From: Candidatus Uabimicrobium amorphum
GTDB taxonomy: Bacteria > Planctomycetota > Uabimicrobiia > Uabimicrobiales > Uabimicrobiaceae
Direction of reading: 5' to 3'
Assembly (NCBI RefSeq): GCF_009002475.1
Contig: NZ_AP019860.1
Coordinates: 1 to 64,000, forward strand
DNA length: 64,000 nucleotides
Within the stretch, counting starts at the first letter, position 1, and every line of letters starts with the position of its first letter. The notes beneath the pieces were generated by a model. The model searched no databases. It worked only from the letters and a program-made list of their open reading frames with translations, and was not told where the DNA came from. Below are positions 35,195 through 44,800 of the stretch, in pieces. A program made the position numbers and the translations under genes.

Positions 35195-37161
35195 AGTGGA
35201 AATACCTATTTGCAGAGTTAAAAGACTTAGGATGGCGCAAATCCGTATTTCGCATAAAGTACGAAATTGCACGTAAATGGTTGCCGTACACGCGCCCTGT
35301 TAAAAAAAATTCAAAGTTGATGGCAACCATTTCTTTACAAGAATGGTCAACACAACGGGTAGCCTTTTTCGGTCCTGATTTTACATGCTTGGAAACGAAA
35401 AATGCCTATTGTGAGATGTTCTGTGATGATGACAAAAACAAAATTATCGAATATGCCGACTGTGCGATAAACGGACAAATTTTTTGTTTTAGTAAGTGGT
35501 GGGGAGACTATGGCAATCCCATCGACTGGCATAAAAATCCGCAAAGCGGAGTTTCGTGGCCAAAAGACGTTCATTACTCACAGATATACTCTCATGCGAA
35601 AGAGTGCGGAGATATCAAATTGGTGTGGGAACTCAATCGTTTTCCCCATGTATATTTTTTAGTGCGCGCCTACTTACTTAGCGGAGACGAAAAGTACGCC
35701 GCCGCATTTTTTCAGCAACTACATGACTGGAAAGAACAGAATCCTTATCGTGCAGGTGCCAATTGGGCAAATGGACAAGAATTGGCCATTCGTTCGTTGG
35801 CGTGGATATGGGCACTATACATTTTTCGCCAAGCATCGTGTTTTGGCGAAAAGGATTTCCAATGTTTGCAACAATTACTTTACTTACATGCAGAACATAT
35901 TTATCGCGAAATCCACTATGCTAGGTACGCGGTGCACAATAACCATCTCATCGGAGAGGCATTGGGGCTGTATGCGATTGGTTCTTTGTTTCCGTGGCTT
36001 CCTAAGACCAAAAAATGGCGTGCTTTGGGAAAACAAATTTTACAGAGCGATTGCCTGAACCAGTTTTACGCAGATGGTGGTTATTGCCAAAGTTCGCATA
36101 CATATCATCGTTTGGCATTGCACTATTACATTTGGTATTGCCGCATTGCGGAAAGCATCGGCGATGAAATTAGCTCAGAAGTTTATGATCTTGTGGTACA
36201 AAGTAGCGATTACTTATTGGCGTTCATGAATAGCACCAACGGGCACTTGAACAATTGGGGATGCAATGATGGTGCTTTGTTTTGTCCATGGACACAGTGT
36301 GGCTACCGAGATTTTCGGCCGCTGCTTTCTGCGGCAAAATATTTAACAAGCGGGAAACGTTTATTTGTTCGAGGTCCGTGGGAGGAAGAATTGTTTTTTC
36401 TTTTCGGTCGCGAAAGCGTACAAGCTTCCATATCGCCACCACAGTTGTCGTCCAAATCCTTTCCCGCGGCAGGTTTGCATACCTTGCGTGTGGATCAACA
36501 AAATTTTGCCATTTTTCGTTGTGGCTCAGTGATCGATCGTTTTGGGCAGGCCGATCAACTTCATGTGGACATATGTTGGCGTGATATTCCCATCGCTGTT
36601 GACGCGGGAACATATTCATACTACCAAAAAGAAGATCACAAATACTTCATGGGCACGCATAGCCATAACACGATAAGTGTGGACGATAAAAATCAAATGT
36701 ACCTGCTGCGTCCTTTTAAATGGCTATACTGGACAAAGGCAAAGTTACTTTGTTATCGCCAAAGACAAATGTGTGGTGAGCATTATGGCTATGCTGGTGT
36801 AGTGCATGAGCGTGATGTGCGCTATGAAAATAACGCTTGGGAGGTAAAAGATAGCTTAAAAGTAAAAAAAACGCACAAATATGTTTTGCACTGGCTAATC
36901 ACTTTTTTTTATTTTACAATTGTCGAAAAAAATGCCAATTATTTAAAAATAAGATTACAAACTACAAAAGGGAATTACTACTTGCAAATAGAATCCTCTT
37001 CTGATGCGGAGTTTTTCGTGCAGGTAGCAAATGCAAATGATAAACAAGGGTGGCTTTCACAATTTTACGGGCATGTAGAAAAAGCGATTTCTATTCGAGC
37101 CATCACCACAAGCAACTCTGTTACCTTTGTCTCTCATTTTACAGATAATGAAATTTTTTAA
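35191..37161 (+). CDS. Heparinase II/III-family protein
   Basis: Protein of 656 residues of the heparinase II/III family, acting on uronic-acid-containing polymers by beta-elimination. The N-terminal helical toroid shows WELNRFPHVYFLVRAYLL, ANWANGQELAIRSLAW and the AVHNNHLIGEALGLY helix. The C-terminal beta-sandwich carries DQLHVDICW, AVDAGTYSYY and GTHSHNTISVDDKNQ, the last being the most conserved family stretch, with the histidine and tyrosine candidates for catalysis. No signal peptide is visible. A family member within a synthesis locus may trim or edit the polymer, or act as an epimerase-like enzyme. It is translated with the dehydrogenase fusion before it. Confidence 0.87.
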   Translation: MKWKYLFAELKDLGWRKSVFRIKYEIARKWLPYTRPVKKNSKLMATISLQEWSTQRVAFFGPDFTCLETKNAYCEMFCDDDKNKIIEYADCAINGQIFCFSKWWGDYGNPIDWHKNPQSGVSWPKDVHYSQIYSHAKECGDIKLVWELNRFPHVYFLVRAYLLSGDEKYAAAFFQQLHDWKEQNPYRAGANWANGQELAIRSLAWIWALYIFRQASCFGEKDFQCLQQLLYLHAEHIYREIHYARYAVHNNHLIGEALGLYAIGSLFPWLPKTKKWRALGKQILQSDCLNQFYADGGYCQSSHTYHRLALHYYIWYCRIAESIGDEISSEVYDLVVQSSDYLLAFMNSTNGHLNNWGCNDGALFCPWTQCGYRDFRPLLSAAKYLTSGKRLFVRGPWEEELFFLFGRESVQASISPPQLSSKSFPAAGLHTLRVDQQNFAIFRCGSVIDRFGQADQLHVDICWRDIPIAVDAGTYSYYQKEDHKYFMGTHSHNTISVDDKNQMYLLRPFKWLYWTKAKLLCYRQRQMCGEHYGYAGVVHERDVRYENNAWEVKDSLKVKKTHKYVLHWLITFFYFTIVEKNANYLKIRLQTTKGNYYLQIESSSDAEFFVQVANANDKQGWLSQFYGHVEKAISIRAITTSNSVTFVSHFTDNEIF

Positions 37162-37179
37162 TGAATACTACATATTGTT

Positions 37180-39021
37180 ATGAGAAATAGACACTTTTTT
37201 TTCTTCGATATTTTACTATTGTTGGCAACACCATTCTTAGCACTTGTACTGCGTTTAGAGACATTCCATCTCCATGAAACATTGTTTTTTGTACCGCTTA
37301 TGGTCTACACTCTTTGCGCCGTCATTGTTTATTTGTGTAGCTTTTATATTACTGGTGTTTACAGCCGTTATTGGGCAGAGGCGAGCATACATGAGTTTTT
37401 GTCTAGTTGTATTGTAATTGTAATGTGTAGTCTTGTACTGATTGCCATTACCTTCGCTTCGCGTATTTATTTTACACAAAGTACGATGTATCCCTTTGTG
37501 TATTTGAAGAACTTACCGCTTTCCGTACCTTTTATACATAGTATTTTAACGCTGCTCGCTTTTTTAAGTGTACGTTTTAGTTTGCGTTCTGCGCAACACG
37601 TCCATGCCTATAAAGCGGCATCGAATGGCGGAAGAAAAACGTTGCTGATTGGATCGTGTAATATTGCGCGTACGGTAATGAAAAATACGTTAAAAACAAA
37701 TCATGTGTATGGTTTCCTGGATGATAATCCCAAAAAACGCGGAATGAAAATAGAGGGCAAGCCGATTCTCGGTTCCATAGACTCTATTGCTAGTGTTGTC
37801 GAGAAGTATCATATAGAAGAAGTGATTATTTGTTTGCCAGACCTGACAGGAATGGTAACGCAAAAAATAGTTACCGCCGTAAAAAAATATAAAATTGAAG
37901 TAAAAGTAGTGGCCAATGCTTATAAAATAGTGGCCAGTAACGATTTCCCCGCATACGAAATTCGCAAAATAAATGTCGAAGATTTGCTGCAGAGAGAAGC
38001 GATTGTATTTGACATGGCGAAAGTACAAGAACAAATACAAGGCAATACGGTTTTGGTGACGGGGGCGGGAGGTTCCATTGGTAGTGAACTTTGCCAGCAA
38101 TTACTTAGTTTGAATCCACAGAAAGTCATACTACTTGGTCATGGGGAAAATTCTATTTTTAAGATTCACAAGAAGTTGCAAAAGCAAACCTCTGTGGAAC
38201 TCATTCCCGTGATCGCTGATATTCGTTTTCCACACAAAATGGTCAACATTTTGCAACAATACTCTCCCAACATTGTGTTCCATACCGCAGCGCATAAACA
38301 CGTACCGTTGATGGAAGATAATCCAGGAGAGGCTATTGATAACAATATCCTTGGTTCTTACAATTTATTGCAAGCATGCGTCCAAAGCGATGTGGAAAAA
38401 TTTGTACTCATTTCGACAGATAAAGCGGTCAACCCTAAAAGTATTATGGGAGCGACAAAACGCATTGCCGAATTTTTTGTACATTGGACCGCACGCAAGT
38501 ACGATAGAGCCTATGTTTGTGTTCGTTTTGGCAATATTCTCAACAGCCGAGGCAGCGTGATCCAGACATTTGAACAGCAAATAACAGAGGGCGGACCCAT
38601 CACGGTTACCCACCCAGATATGGAGCGCTACTTTATGACAATACCTGAAGCAGCACAACTCGTGCTACAGGCATTTTCATTGGGTAAATCAGGAGATATT
38701 TTTATTTTAGATATGGGAAATCCAATCAAAATACTGGATTTAGCGAAGAATTTATTGGCGCTGCATGGTATTGGTGAAGATGAAATTGCGATAAACTTTG
38801 TGGGAATTCGCAAAGGGGAAAAATTATACGAGCAACTCAACTACGAAAAAGAACTGTGCGACAAAACGACGTATCCAAAAATACTACACGTAAACAATAC
38901 AACGTCGCCTTTTACAGAAGCTGAAGAAGTTATCGCAAAACTGAAACAGCTACGCGATGAGAATCAAAAAGAGAGCATCGTCAATTTTTTCCGTGAGCTA
39001 ATCCCTGAGATTGAGATATGA
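37180..39021 (+). CDS. Nucleotide-sugar 4,6-dehydratase, membrane type (CapD/WbpM-like)
   Basis: Protein of 613 residues. The first ~145 residues hold four hydrophobic segments, then a CoA-binding-like Rossmann region (KTLLIGSCNIARTVM) and the SDR domain (VLVTGAGGSIGSELCQQLL, about 293). The active site reads STDKAVNPKSIMGATKR: Ser, Met in place of the usual Tyr, and Lys, which is the known WbpM/CapD pattern. Members convert UDP-GlcNAc to a 4-keto-6-deoxy sugar (C6 dehydration), feeding deoxy-amino-sugar synthesis. The enzyme sits at the inner membrane. Its stop overlaps the next glycosyltransferase (ATGA). It lacks the phosphoglycosyltransferase domain that would start the chain. Confidence 0.9.
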   Translation: MRNRHFFFFDILLLLATPFLALVLRLETFHLHETLFFVPLMVYTLCAVIVYLCSFYITGVYSRYWAEASIHEFLSSCIVIVMCSLVLIAITFASRIYFTQSTMYPFVYLKNLPLSVPFIHSILTLLAFLSVRFSLRSAQHVHAYKAASNGGRKTLLIGSCNIARTVMKNTLKTNHVYGFLDDNPKKRGMKIEGKPILGSIDSIASVVEKYHIEEVIICLPDLTGMVTQKIVTAVKKYKIEVKVVANAYKIVASNDFPAYEIRKINVEDLLQREAIVFDMAKVQEQIQGNTVLVTGAGGSIGSELCQQLLSLNPQKVILLGHGENSIFKIHKKLQKQTSVELIPVIADIRFPHKMVNILQQYSPNIVFHTAAHKHVPLMEDNPGEAIDNNILGSYNLLQACVQSDVEKFVLISTDKAVNPKSIMGATKRIAEFFVHWTARKYDRAYVCVRFGNILNSRGSVIQTFEQQITEGGPITVTHPDMERYFMTIPEAAQLVLQAFSLGKSGDIFILDMGNPIKILDLAKNLLALHGIGEDEIAINFVGIRKGEKLYEQLNYEKELCDKTTYPKILHVNNTTSPFTEAEEVIAKLKQLRDENQKESIVNFFRELIPEIEI

Positions 39022-40205
39022 AAAAAATACTACTCATTCACCAAATATTTGTTACTCCAGACGAACCAGGAGGAACACGGCACTATGAACTTGCCAAACA
39101 TCTAGTGCAAAGGGGATTTTCTGTTTGTGTTATTGCTTCGCGTATTGACTATTTAACCGGCAAAAAGAAAGACAAAAAACGCGAGATTCGCGATGGCATA
39201 GAAATTTTTTATTGTGCAGCGTTTCAGTCTGTACACCGCAGTATATTTTCTCGGGCCTTAAGTTTTTTATCTTTTGCGGTGAGTTCTTTGTGGACGGCGT
39301 TGACCATAAAGAAAATTGATGTGATCTGGGGAACTTCTCCACCCATTTTTCAAGCAATTACCGGCTTTGTTGTGGCAAAAATACGACGCAAAAAATTTTA
39401 TTTTGAGGTACGTGATCTATGGGTTGATTTTGCGAAAGAATTAGGTCTGGTGAAAAGTTCTCTACTCATCACCCCTGTTAAAATATGGGAAAAGATTCTG
39501 TATAAATTCAGTGATAAAATTATTGTGAATTCCCCTGGGTTTGTGCCATATGTAGAAAGGCATGTAGCCCCAGAAAAAGTGGCGATAATTCCCAACGGTG
39601 TGATTACCAAAGACTTCGAAATACAACAACAAACATCTTTTTTTCGCGACCGCGGGGTAAAAGAACAGTTTATCGCGATTTACATTGGTAACTTAGGCAT
39701 TGCAAATGATATTGAAAATATATTAGCGGCCGCTGAACGATTGCAACAACAAGAGATCGCCATTGTGTTGATGGGGGGGGGAATGCGCTTTTCATCTTTT
39801 GCAGAAGAAATAAAGACACAGCAACTCAACAACGTATACTTATTCCCTCCTCAGTCCAAATCGCAAATCCCCAGTATTCTTGCGGAAGCGTCGTTGGGCA
39901 TTGCTACGTTAAAAGATATCTCGTTGTTTAAAACGACATACCCCAACAAGGTTTTTGACTACATGGCGGCAAAATTACCGACTGTTTTGGCAATTGATGG
40001 TGCTATTCGCGAGGTGATTGAAAATGCAAATGGTGGAGTGTTTGTCCCACCTGGGGATAGTGAAAAGTTAGCCAACGCTATTGTGGATTACTCGGAAAAC
40101 CTTGACATTGTAAAGGAACAAGGTGAGAATGCTTTTAGGTATGTGAAAAAGTACTTTGAAAGAGAAGTCATTGCCGAGGAATTGGTAGAAATGTTTCGAT
40201 ACTAG
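39018..40205 (+). CDS. Glycosyltransferase family 4 (WbuB-like)
   Basis: GT-B fold glycosyltransferase of 395 residues. N-terminal domain: HQIFVTPDEPGGTRHYELAK with the glycine-rich acceptor loop. C-terminal donor domain: AIYIGNLGIANDIENIL, YLFPPQSKSQIPSILAEASL, and TTYPNKVFDYMAAKLPTV, which matches the nucleotide-binding E/D-x7-E region of family 4 with YPNKVFDYMA variant seen in WbuB-type enzymes. It transfers a sugar from an NDP donor to the growing lipid-linked unit in the cytoplasm. It overlaps the CapD-like gene (ATGA) and may use its product. The exact sugar is not readable. Confidence 0.88.
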   Translation: MKKILLIHQIFVTPDEPGGTRHYELAKHLVQRGFSVCVIASRIDYLTGKKKDKKREIRDGIEIFYCAAFQSVHRSIFSRALSFLSFAVSSLWTALTIKKIDVIWGTSPPIFQAITGFVVAKIRRKKFYFEVRDLWVDFAKELGLVKSSLLITPVKIWEKILYKFSDKIIVNSPGFVPYVERHVAPEKVAIIPNGVITKDFEIQQQTSFFRDRGVKEQFIAIYIGNLGIANDIENILAAAERLQQQEIAIVLMGGGMRFSSFAEEIKTQQLNNVYLFPPQSKSQIPSILAEASLGIATLKDISLFKTTYPNKVFDYMAAKLPTVLAIDGAIREVIENANGGVFVPPGDSEKLANAIVDYSENLDIVKEQGENAFRYVKKYFEREVIAEELVEMFRY

Positions 40206-40264
40206 GTAAACGGTATATGATATTTTGTTCTTTACCCAAAAAATAGATCGTTGTATACTAGAGC

Positions 40265-40315
40265 GTGTCATTAATTAGATAAATTTTATTTGATGACACC
40301 CTAATAAAATTTATC
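40265..40315. repeat. Overlapping inverted repeats before the polymerase gene
   Basis: Two interleaved inverted repeats. Stem A pairs GTGTCAT (40265-40271) with ATGACAC (40293-40299). Stem B is a perfect 13-bp pair, GATAAATTTTATT (40278-40290) with AATAAAATTTATC (40303-40315). They cannot both form as simple hairpins. The element lies in the 142 bp between the glycosyltransferase stop and the polymerase start. It could be a terminator/attenuator, a protein site or the end of a small mobile element. Confidence 0.55.
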
Positions 40316-40347
40316 CTACCAAATACTATATTTCGTAAGTTTTTAGT

Positions 40348-41715
40348 ATGAAAAAATACATTCTACTTGCCAGCATTTTTATTTTAGCAGCGTTCGTATC
40401 CATATCCACTCTTGACTGGTATACAAATCTATTTGATATATCTCTATATAGCATTTCGTATATTCTAACACTGGTATTTGTGTTTTTTGGAATCTATAAC
40501 CTTGTTGTCCTTAAACTGCACGTTTTATCTATTCCGCAACTGTATCTAATCGTTACTTTTTGTTTTACATCAGGTAGCGTATTCGTTTATGGTTTAGGTT
40601 ATGAGAGCGCTTTTGATCGCCTAAAATGGTTTGATGAAAATTACATGATCCTTGCAACAAAAAGTATTCTGCTGGCGGTTTTAAGTTTTGAGTGGGGAAT
40701 TTCTTGTGCCCTACTTGGCAAAAAGACGGAGAACGGGTATTTTGAAAAACGTGAGTTTAAAGACGTATCCCCTATTTTGATAGTTGGTGCAACTTTGTTT
40801 TTTTTGTCGGCTGTATATACGATGTATTCTTATAAAATCGTTTTTGCCGCTATTACCTCTAGTTATAAAGACCGGCATATAATGCTAATTGAGTCTGACT
40901 TTAGATACTTTGTTGTCCTGTCATATTGTATTCTTCCACTGTCTAATATGATGATCTATAGTGCTTGGCATAAGAAAAATCTTATTTTACCGCATATAGC
41001 GGCTCTATTTTCCTTTTTTGTTTTTTTAGTTTCGGGTGGTCGAGGACCGACTCTAAGCTTTTTACTCGCGGCTTTATTTTGTTTGCGAGTCACGGGTAAG
41101 TACGAGTTTAAACATAGCAAAATATTTCTTTTAGGCCTTGTCATTGTCTTTTTTATTCCATTTGTGAAACAAGTACGAGATCAAAGTGCTACGGATGTTT
41201 ATGGGCATGCCCCCACTGTTCTACAGGGATTTATGGAAATGGGACAGAGTATCCAAACTCTCTCAGGTACCATGATGATTATCCCTAATATGGAGAATTT
41301 TCAATATGGAAAACGCTATGTTAGTGCTGTATTGAGGGTGTTACCAAATATCACAAAGCAAAATATCACCGAAAGAAACGCGAATTTAGGAAGTTGGCTA
41401 ACATTGTACTTAAATCCTCATGCGTTTGGAAAAACAGGAGGGTTAGGGTACCTCCAAATTTCGGAGTTTTACAGTCAATTTGGAATTTGGGGGATACTAA
41501 TTGGGTTTTTTTTCCTTGGTTATATAACAACGGTTTGGAATCGTAAATGTGAAGGTAATATATACACGGAGCGAGGGGTCGCAATGTCCTCCTTTATCGT
41601 GTTTATTTTACTTCTTTGGATACGTGCGGAAGCCGCTTTATTAAGATATATTATTTGGGCAGCAATTATTATCTTCTCCAGCAATCAAATAATTTTCTTT
41701 GTAAGGAAAAAGTAA
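40348..41715 (+). CDS. wzy: Oligosaccharide repeat unit polymerase (Wzy-like)
   Basis: Integral membrane protein of 455 residues with about eleven hydrophobic helices and a large periplasmic loop (about 285-350: HAPTVLQGFMEMGQSIQTLS). The pattern SGGRGPTLSFLLAALFCL followed by PFVKQVRDQ is typical of O-antigen/exopolysaccharide polymerases of the OapB/Wzy group, in which periplasmic arginines bind the repeat unit. It should join flipped repeat units on the periplasmic face. Wzy proteins are poorly conserved, so the call rests on topology and on the neighbouring flippase, co-polymerase and export genes. It is separate from the ligase-like protein at 25697. The stop and the next start share bases (TAATG). 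Confidence 0.8.
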   Translation: MKKYILLASIFILAAFVSISTLDWYTNLFDISLYSISYILTLVFVFFGIYNLVVLKLHVLSIPQLYLIVTFCFTSGSVFVYGLGYESAFDRLKWFDENYMILATKSILLAVLSFEWGISCALLGKKTENGYFEKREFKDVSPILIVGATLFFLSAVYTMYSYKIVFAAITSSYKDRHIMLIESDFRYFVVLSYCILPLSNMMIYSAWHKKNLILPHIAALFSFFVFLVSGGRGPTLSFLLAALFCLRVTGKYEFKHSKIFLLGLVIVFFIPFVKQVRDQSATDVYGHAPTVLQGFMEMGQSIQTLSGTMMIIPNMENFQYGKRYVSAVLRVLPNITKQNITERNANLGSWLTLYLNPHAFGKTGGLGYLQISEFYSQFGIWGILIGFFFLGYITTVWNRKCEGNIYTERGVAMSSFIVFILLLWIRAEAALLRYIIWAAIIIFSSNQIIFFVRKK

Positions 41716-42809
41716 TGCCAAAAAAAATGAAAATTTTGCATGTTTTTGGCAGTACCACTTACGGTGGAGCAGAAAAAAGAACACTCGATATCATCGCATA
41801 TGTTGACAAATCTTTGTATCAGTTCGACATTTGCTCTCTAGTGAATAAAAAAGGGACGCTGGATTCTCATATTCAACAATTAGGGTGCAAAATATTTTAT
41901 CTATCAAAAAAAAATCCTTCCTTTCGTAAGCATTTCTTCGATATTCTTCGTTCGGAAAAGTATGATGTTGTCCATTCGCATGTTTATCCGTTTTCAGGTT
42001 ACATACTTTATTTAGCTCATAAAGCAGGTGTTCGTAAACGCATTATGCATTTGCGAAGTTCATACGAACAACAACAAAGTATTTATAGAAGATGTTTTCG
42101 CTGGGGAATGAACCATTTTATTTACAAATACGCGACAGACATTCTTGCCGTTTGCAATGGAGCTATGGATAAAGTGTGGAGCAAATACCGCGACGACCGT
42201 TGTAAAGTTATTTACAATGGCATTGACTTAACTTTGGCACACCAAGCAAATAATACAGATATACGACAGCAGTTTGCTATACCTGAAAAGGACTATTTAA
42301 TTACTCATATTGGAAGTATGGTTCCTGTAAAAAACCATGAGATGATTGTTCGAGTATTTTATGAAATTCAGCTACAAAAACCCAATGCATATTTACTACT
42401 CATCGGTCGGCGCAATGAGGGCATCGAACATCGAATAATCGAGTTGTGTAAAGATTTAAAGATACACGAAAAGGTAATTATTGCCGGAGTACACCAAAAT
42501 ATCTTTCCTTTTTTACAAACGTCGGATTTATTTTTGTTTCCTTCTTTTTTTGAAGGATTACCGGGAGCTGTACTGGAGGCCTGTGCCGTTAGTCTCCCTG
42601 TGTTAGCTTCCGATATTCCAGGTGTCAAAGAAATATCTCACCATTGTAACAACGTTTATTCTCTTTCTCTGGCAGAACCAACCAAAAAATGGGCCCAAAG
42701 ATCTTTAGATATTATGCAAAAAAAACACGATATCAACTTGCAAGACACGCCTTTTTGTTTACAGAAAAACATAGCCGCAATTTTAGATGTTTATCAAGGT
42801 GAAAAATGA
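41715..42809 (+). CDS. Glycosyltransferase family 4
   Basis: GT-B enzyme of 364 residues. It opens with MKILHVFGSTTYGGAEKRTLD, of which the glycine-rich loop binds substrate. VCNGAMDKVW, IYNGIDL, THIGSMVPVKNHEM and LFPSFFEGLPGAVLEACAVS follow; the last is the conserved E-x7-E donor site. The start is the ATG at 41715, sharing its A with the polymerase stop (TAATG); an in-frame start at 41616 lies inside that gene and adds membrane-like residues of the wrong frame. It builds the repeat unit in the cytoplasm. It overlaps the following methyltransferase-like gene (ATGA). Confidence 0.9.
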   Translation: MPKKMKILHVFGSTTYGGAEKRTLDIIAYVDKSLYQFDICSLVNKKGTLDSHIQQLGCKIFYLSKKNPSFRKHFFDILRSEKYDVVHSHVYPFSGYILYLAHKAGVRKRIMHLRSSYEQQQSIYRRCFRWGMNHFIYKYATDILAVCNGAMDKVWSKYRDDRCKVIYNGIDLTLAHQANNTDIRQQFAIPEKDYLITHIGSMVPVKNHEMIVRVFYEIQLQKPNAYLLLIGRRNEGIEHRIIELCKDLKIHEKVIIAGVHQNIFPFLQTSDLFLFPSFFEGLPGAVLEACAVSLPVLASDIPGVKEISHHCNNVYSLSLAEPTKKWAQRSLDIMQKKHDINLQDTPFCLQKNIAAILDVYQGEK

Positions 42810-43654
42810 AATATCCAATAAGATTGAACAAGTATAAATGGGGGAGTTTATTCACGAAATATCTACCATCTGCGTATGACCCCCGGAAAGTAGCGCAAGA
42901 AAATTTATCCAGAAATGAATTTTCTCAATCGGTTTCCGCTTTTTGTTTTGATAACGTGTATAAAATTACAAAAAGTGATCGCCATCCATTAACGAATAGT
43001 TACCTATCGACTCTTTTTGCAAAACCAACCATCGTAGATATTGGCGCATCTGATGGTACCACATCTATGGATGTTATGGAAGCTTGCCATGGGAACTTTT
43101 CGCATTACTACATAACAGACCTAAACATGGAAGTGAGTTATTATCATTCTAAAAATACATATTATTTTTTTAATGACAAAGACGAGTGTATACTAATGGC
43201 AAATAACTATTTTGTTATTTACCCTGGCGACAAAGAGTCTGTCGCTCTTTTTAAATTTTTTGCGAAAAAAATCTATAAACTTTTTGTGGACTCAGGTAAG
43301 ACAAAAACCAAAGTGCAGTTGGTCAATCCCGAGTTAAAGAAATGTGGTGATAGCATCACTGTGAAAAAATTTGATATCTTTGACACATGGGATGGAGATA
43401 AGGCAGACATTGTGATCGTGGCTAATTTGTTGAACAAATGCTATTTTAGCGACGAAAATATCGTGAAGGCTCTACACAATGTTTTCTCTTTTATAAAGAA
43501 TCCTGGTTACTTGGCGGTAATCCACGACTTACAGGGCGAAAAGGCGTGTATTTTTCGCATAGAAAAAGACGAAATTTTTCTGGAAAAAGAAATAAACGGT
43601 GGCGTTGAGGTTAAAAACTTGGTTCTGGGCGCTTTTTCTTCCAAGGCGAACTAA
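42806..43654 (+). CDS. SAM-dependent methyltransferase-like protein
   Basis: Protein of 282 residues with a class I methyltransferase core in the middle. The SAM-binding motif I reads IVDIGASDGTTSMDVM (about 75) and a later strand reads KADIVIVANLLNKCYFSDENIV, where motif IV is expected. The N-terminal 70 residues and the long insert after motif I (about 115-170) are unlike common families. Overlap with the preceding glycosyltransferase (ATGA) suggests a sugar or repeat-unit methylation, perhaps as chain cap. Its stop codon overlaps the stop of the convergent gene on the other strand. Family assignment is tentative. Confidence 0.68.
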   Translation: MKYPIRLNKYKWGSLFTKYLPSAYDPRKVAQENLSRNEFSQSVSAFCFDNVYKITKSDRHPLTNSYLSTLFAKPTIVDIGASDGTTSMDVMEACHGNFSHYYITDLNMEVSYYHSKNTYYFFNDKDECILMANNYFVIYPGDKESVALFKFFAKKIYKLFVDSGKTKTKVQLVNPELKKCGDSITVKKFDIFDTWDGDKADIVIVANLLNKCYFSDENIVKALHNVFSFIKNPGYLAVIHDLQGEKACIFRIEKDEIFLEKEINGGVEVKNLVLGAFSSKAN

Positions 43655-44793
43655 CGAGTGTCAGAAGTAATCATGGTACTTGCCGCCATAAATGTTTCTT
43701 GAGCACAACGTTGCCAACTGTAGTCTTGCGATCTTTGCCATGCTTTTTGTGCTAACGTTGTTCGTAAATCTCTATTGCAAATAAAATCTTTTACTTTTTG
43801 CACGATATCTTCCTCTTCAAGAGGATTAAAGTATAGCCCACCATCTTGGAGTAGTTCTTTTATGGGCGGATAGTGCGAAGAAACTATTGGTAATCTGTTT
43901 GCCATTGCCTCTAAAACGATGTTTGGCATATTCTCACAAGTAGAAGCAAAAATGAAGGCATCTGCCATACTGTAAAAACGATGTATTTCTTTATAACCTA
44001 CTTTACCATGATAGTGTACATATTGGTCATTAGGTTGAATTGTTTGTAACGACTCATTTAGTTTTTGCAATGCCTGAGGATAGGCACCTCCTACCAAGTG
44101 TAATTCTAATGGATAGCCCAATTTGATTAACTTGTCGAATGCTTTGACAACATTCCATTGGTGCTTGTAAAAGTTGACGATCGAAACATACAAGAATTTA
44201 TAGCGTTCGTTTTGCGAATAAGAATTTATTTCTTTCTCCTCCTGCCGATGTTCTGTGCGAAACGAAAGAGAAACTCCGTGAGGTATAATTTTACTGTTGC
44301 GTAATGTTGTCGACTCCAATACCTTGTGGCGCGCATATTCACAAAGAAAAATGACAAGATCGGCATTTTTAAACGAACGGCGTTGCACGAAATTTAGCAT
44401 CTTGAAACGCCACCTTGTTAGGGACAATAGAGAATATCTTTGCTGTTCTGTTTTTTCAAAAACAAGCATATTACGGCAGTAAGAAATGTAAGGTCGAAAG
44501 TTACCTGTGTAATTACCGCTTACCGAAACTAATAAGTCGCAATTTCGCAGGTGTTTGGCGAGATAAAACCAACGCCAAGCAAGTATAGAGGGTAAAGATT
44601 TGTCTAGCCATGGATGACTAATTTTATGTAACCATTTTTTATCCTCAATAAGTTGTAAAGTGGCACTAGGGGCCCAAACAACTACTTTTTCAATATTGTA
44701 TTTCTCAGGCGTACAGTGGTTTAACAGTTCTGTAAGGTGCGTTACTCCTCCCCCAGCTCTTATATTTGATCCGTCAAAAGCAATAATCATCAC
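43651..44793 (-). CDS. Glycosyltransferase family 4
   Basis: GT-B enzyme of 380 residues on the strand opposite to most of the locus. It shows FDGSNIRAGGGVTHLTELL at the N-terminus, IPHGVSLSF, FLYVSIVNFYKHQWNVVKAF, VHYHGKVGYKEIHRFY and ADAFIFASTCENMPNIVLEA, the last carrying the family's E-x7-E donor motif. It pairs with the AlgI-type gene upstream, 7 bases away on the same strand, and the two form a minus-strand unit inside the plus-strand locus. Its stop overlaps the methyltransferase-like gene stop by four bases. Two adjacent ATGs at the start leave a one-residue ambiguity. Confidence 0.9.
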   Translation of the reverse strand: MMIIAFDGSNIRAGGGVTHLTELLNHCTPEKYNIEKVVVWAPSATLQLIEDKKWLHKISHPWLDKSLPSILAWRWFYLAKHLRNCDLLVSVSGNYTGNFRPYISYCRNMLVFEKTEQQRYSLLSLTRWRFKMLNFVQRRSFKNADLVIFLCEYARHKVLESTTLRNSKIIPHGVSLSFRTEHRQEEKEINSYSQNERYKFLYVSIVNFYKHQWNVVKAFDKLIKLGYPLELHLVGGAYPQALQKLNESLQTIQPNDQYVHYHGKVGYKEIHRFYSMADAFIFASTCENMPNIVLEAMANRLPIVSSHYPPIKELLQDGGLYFNPLEEEDIVQKVKDFICNRDLRTTLAQKAWQRSQDYSWQRCAQETFMAASTMITSDTR

Positions 44794-44800
44794 ATTCTTT

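Noticed and set aside
37180-39021. Initiating phosphoglycosyltransferase
   Set aside because: The C-terminal part is an SDR dehydratase, without the bacterial sugar transferase domain.
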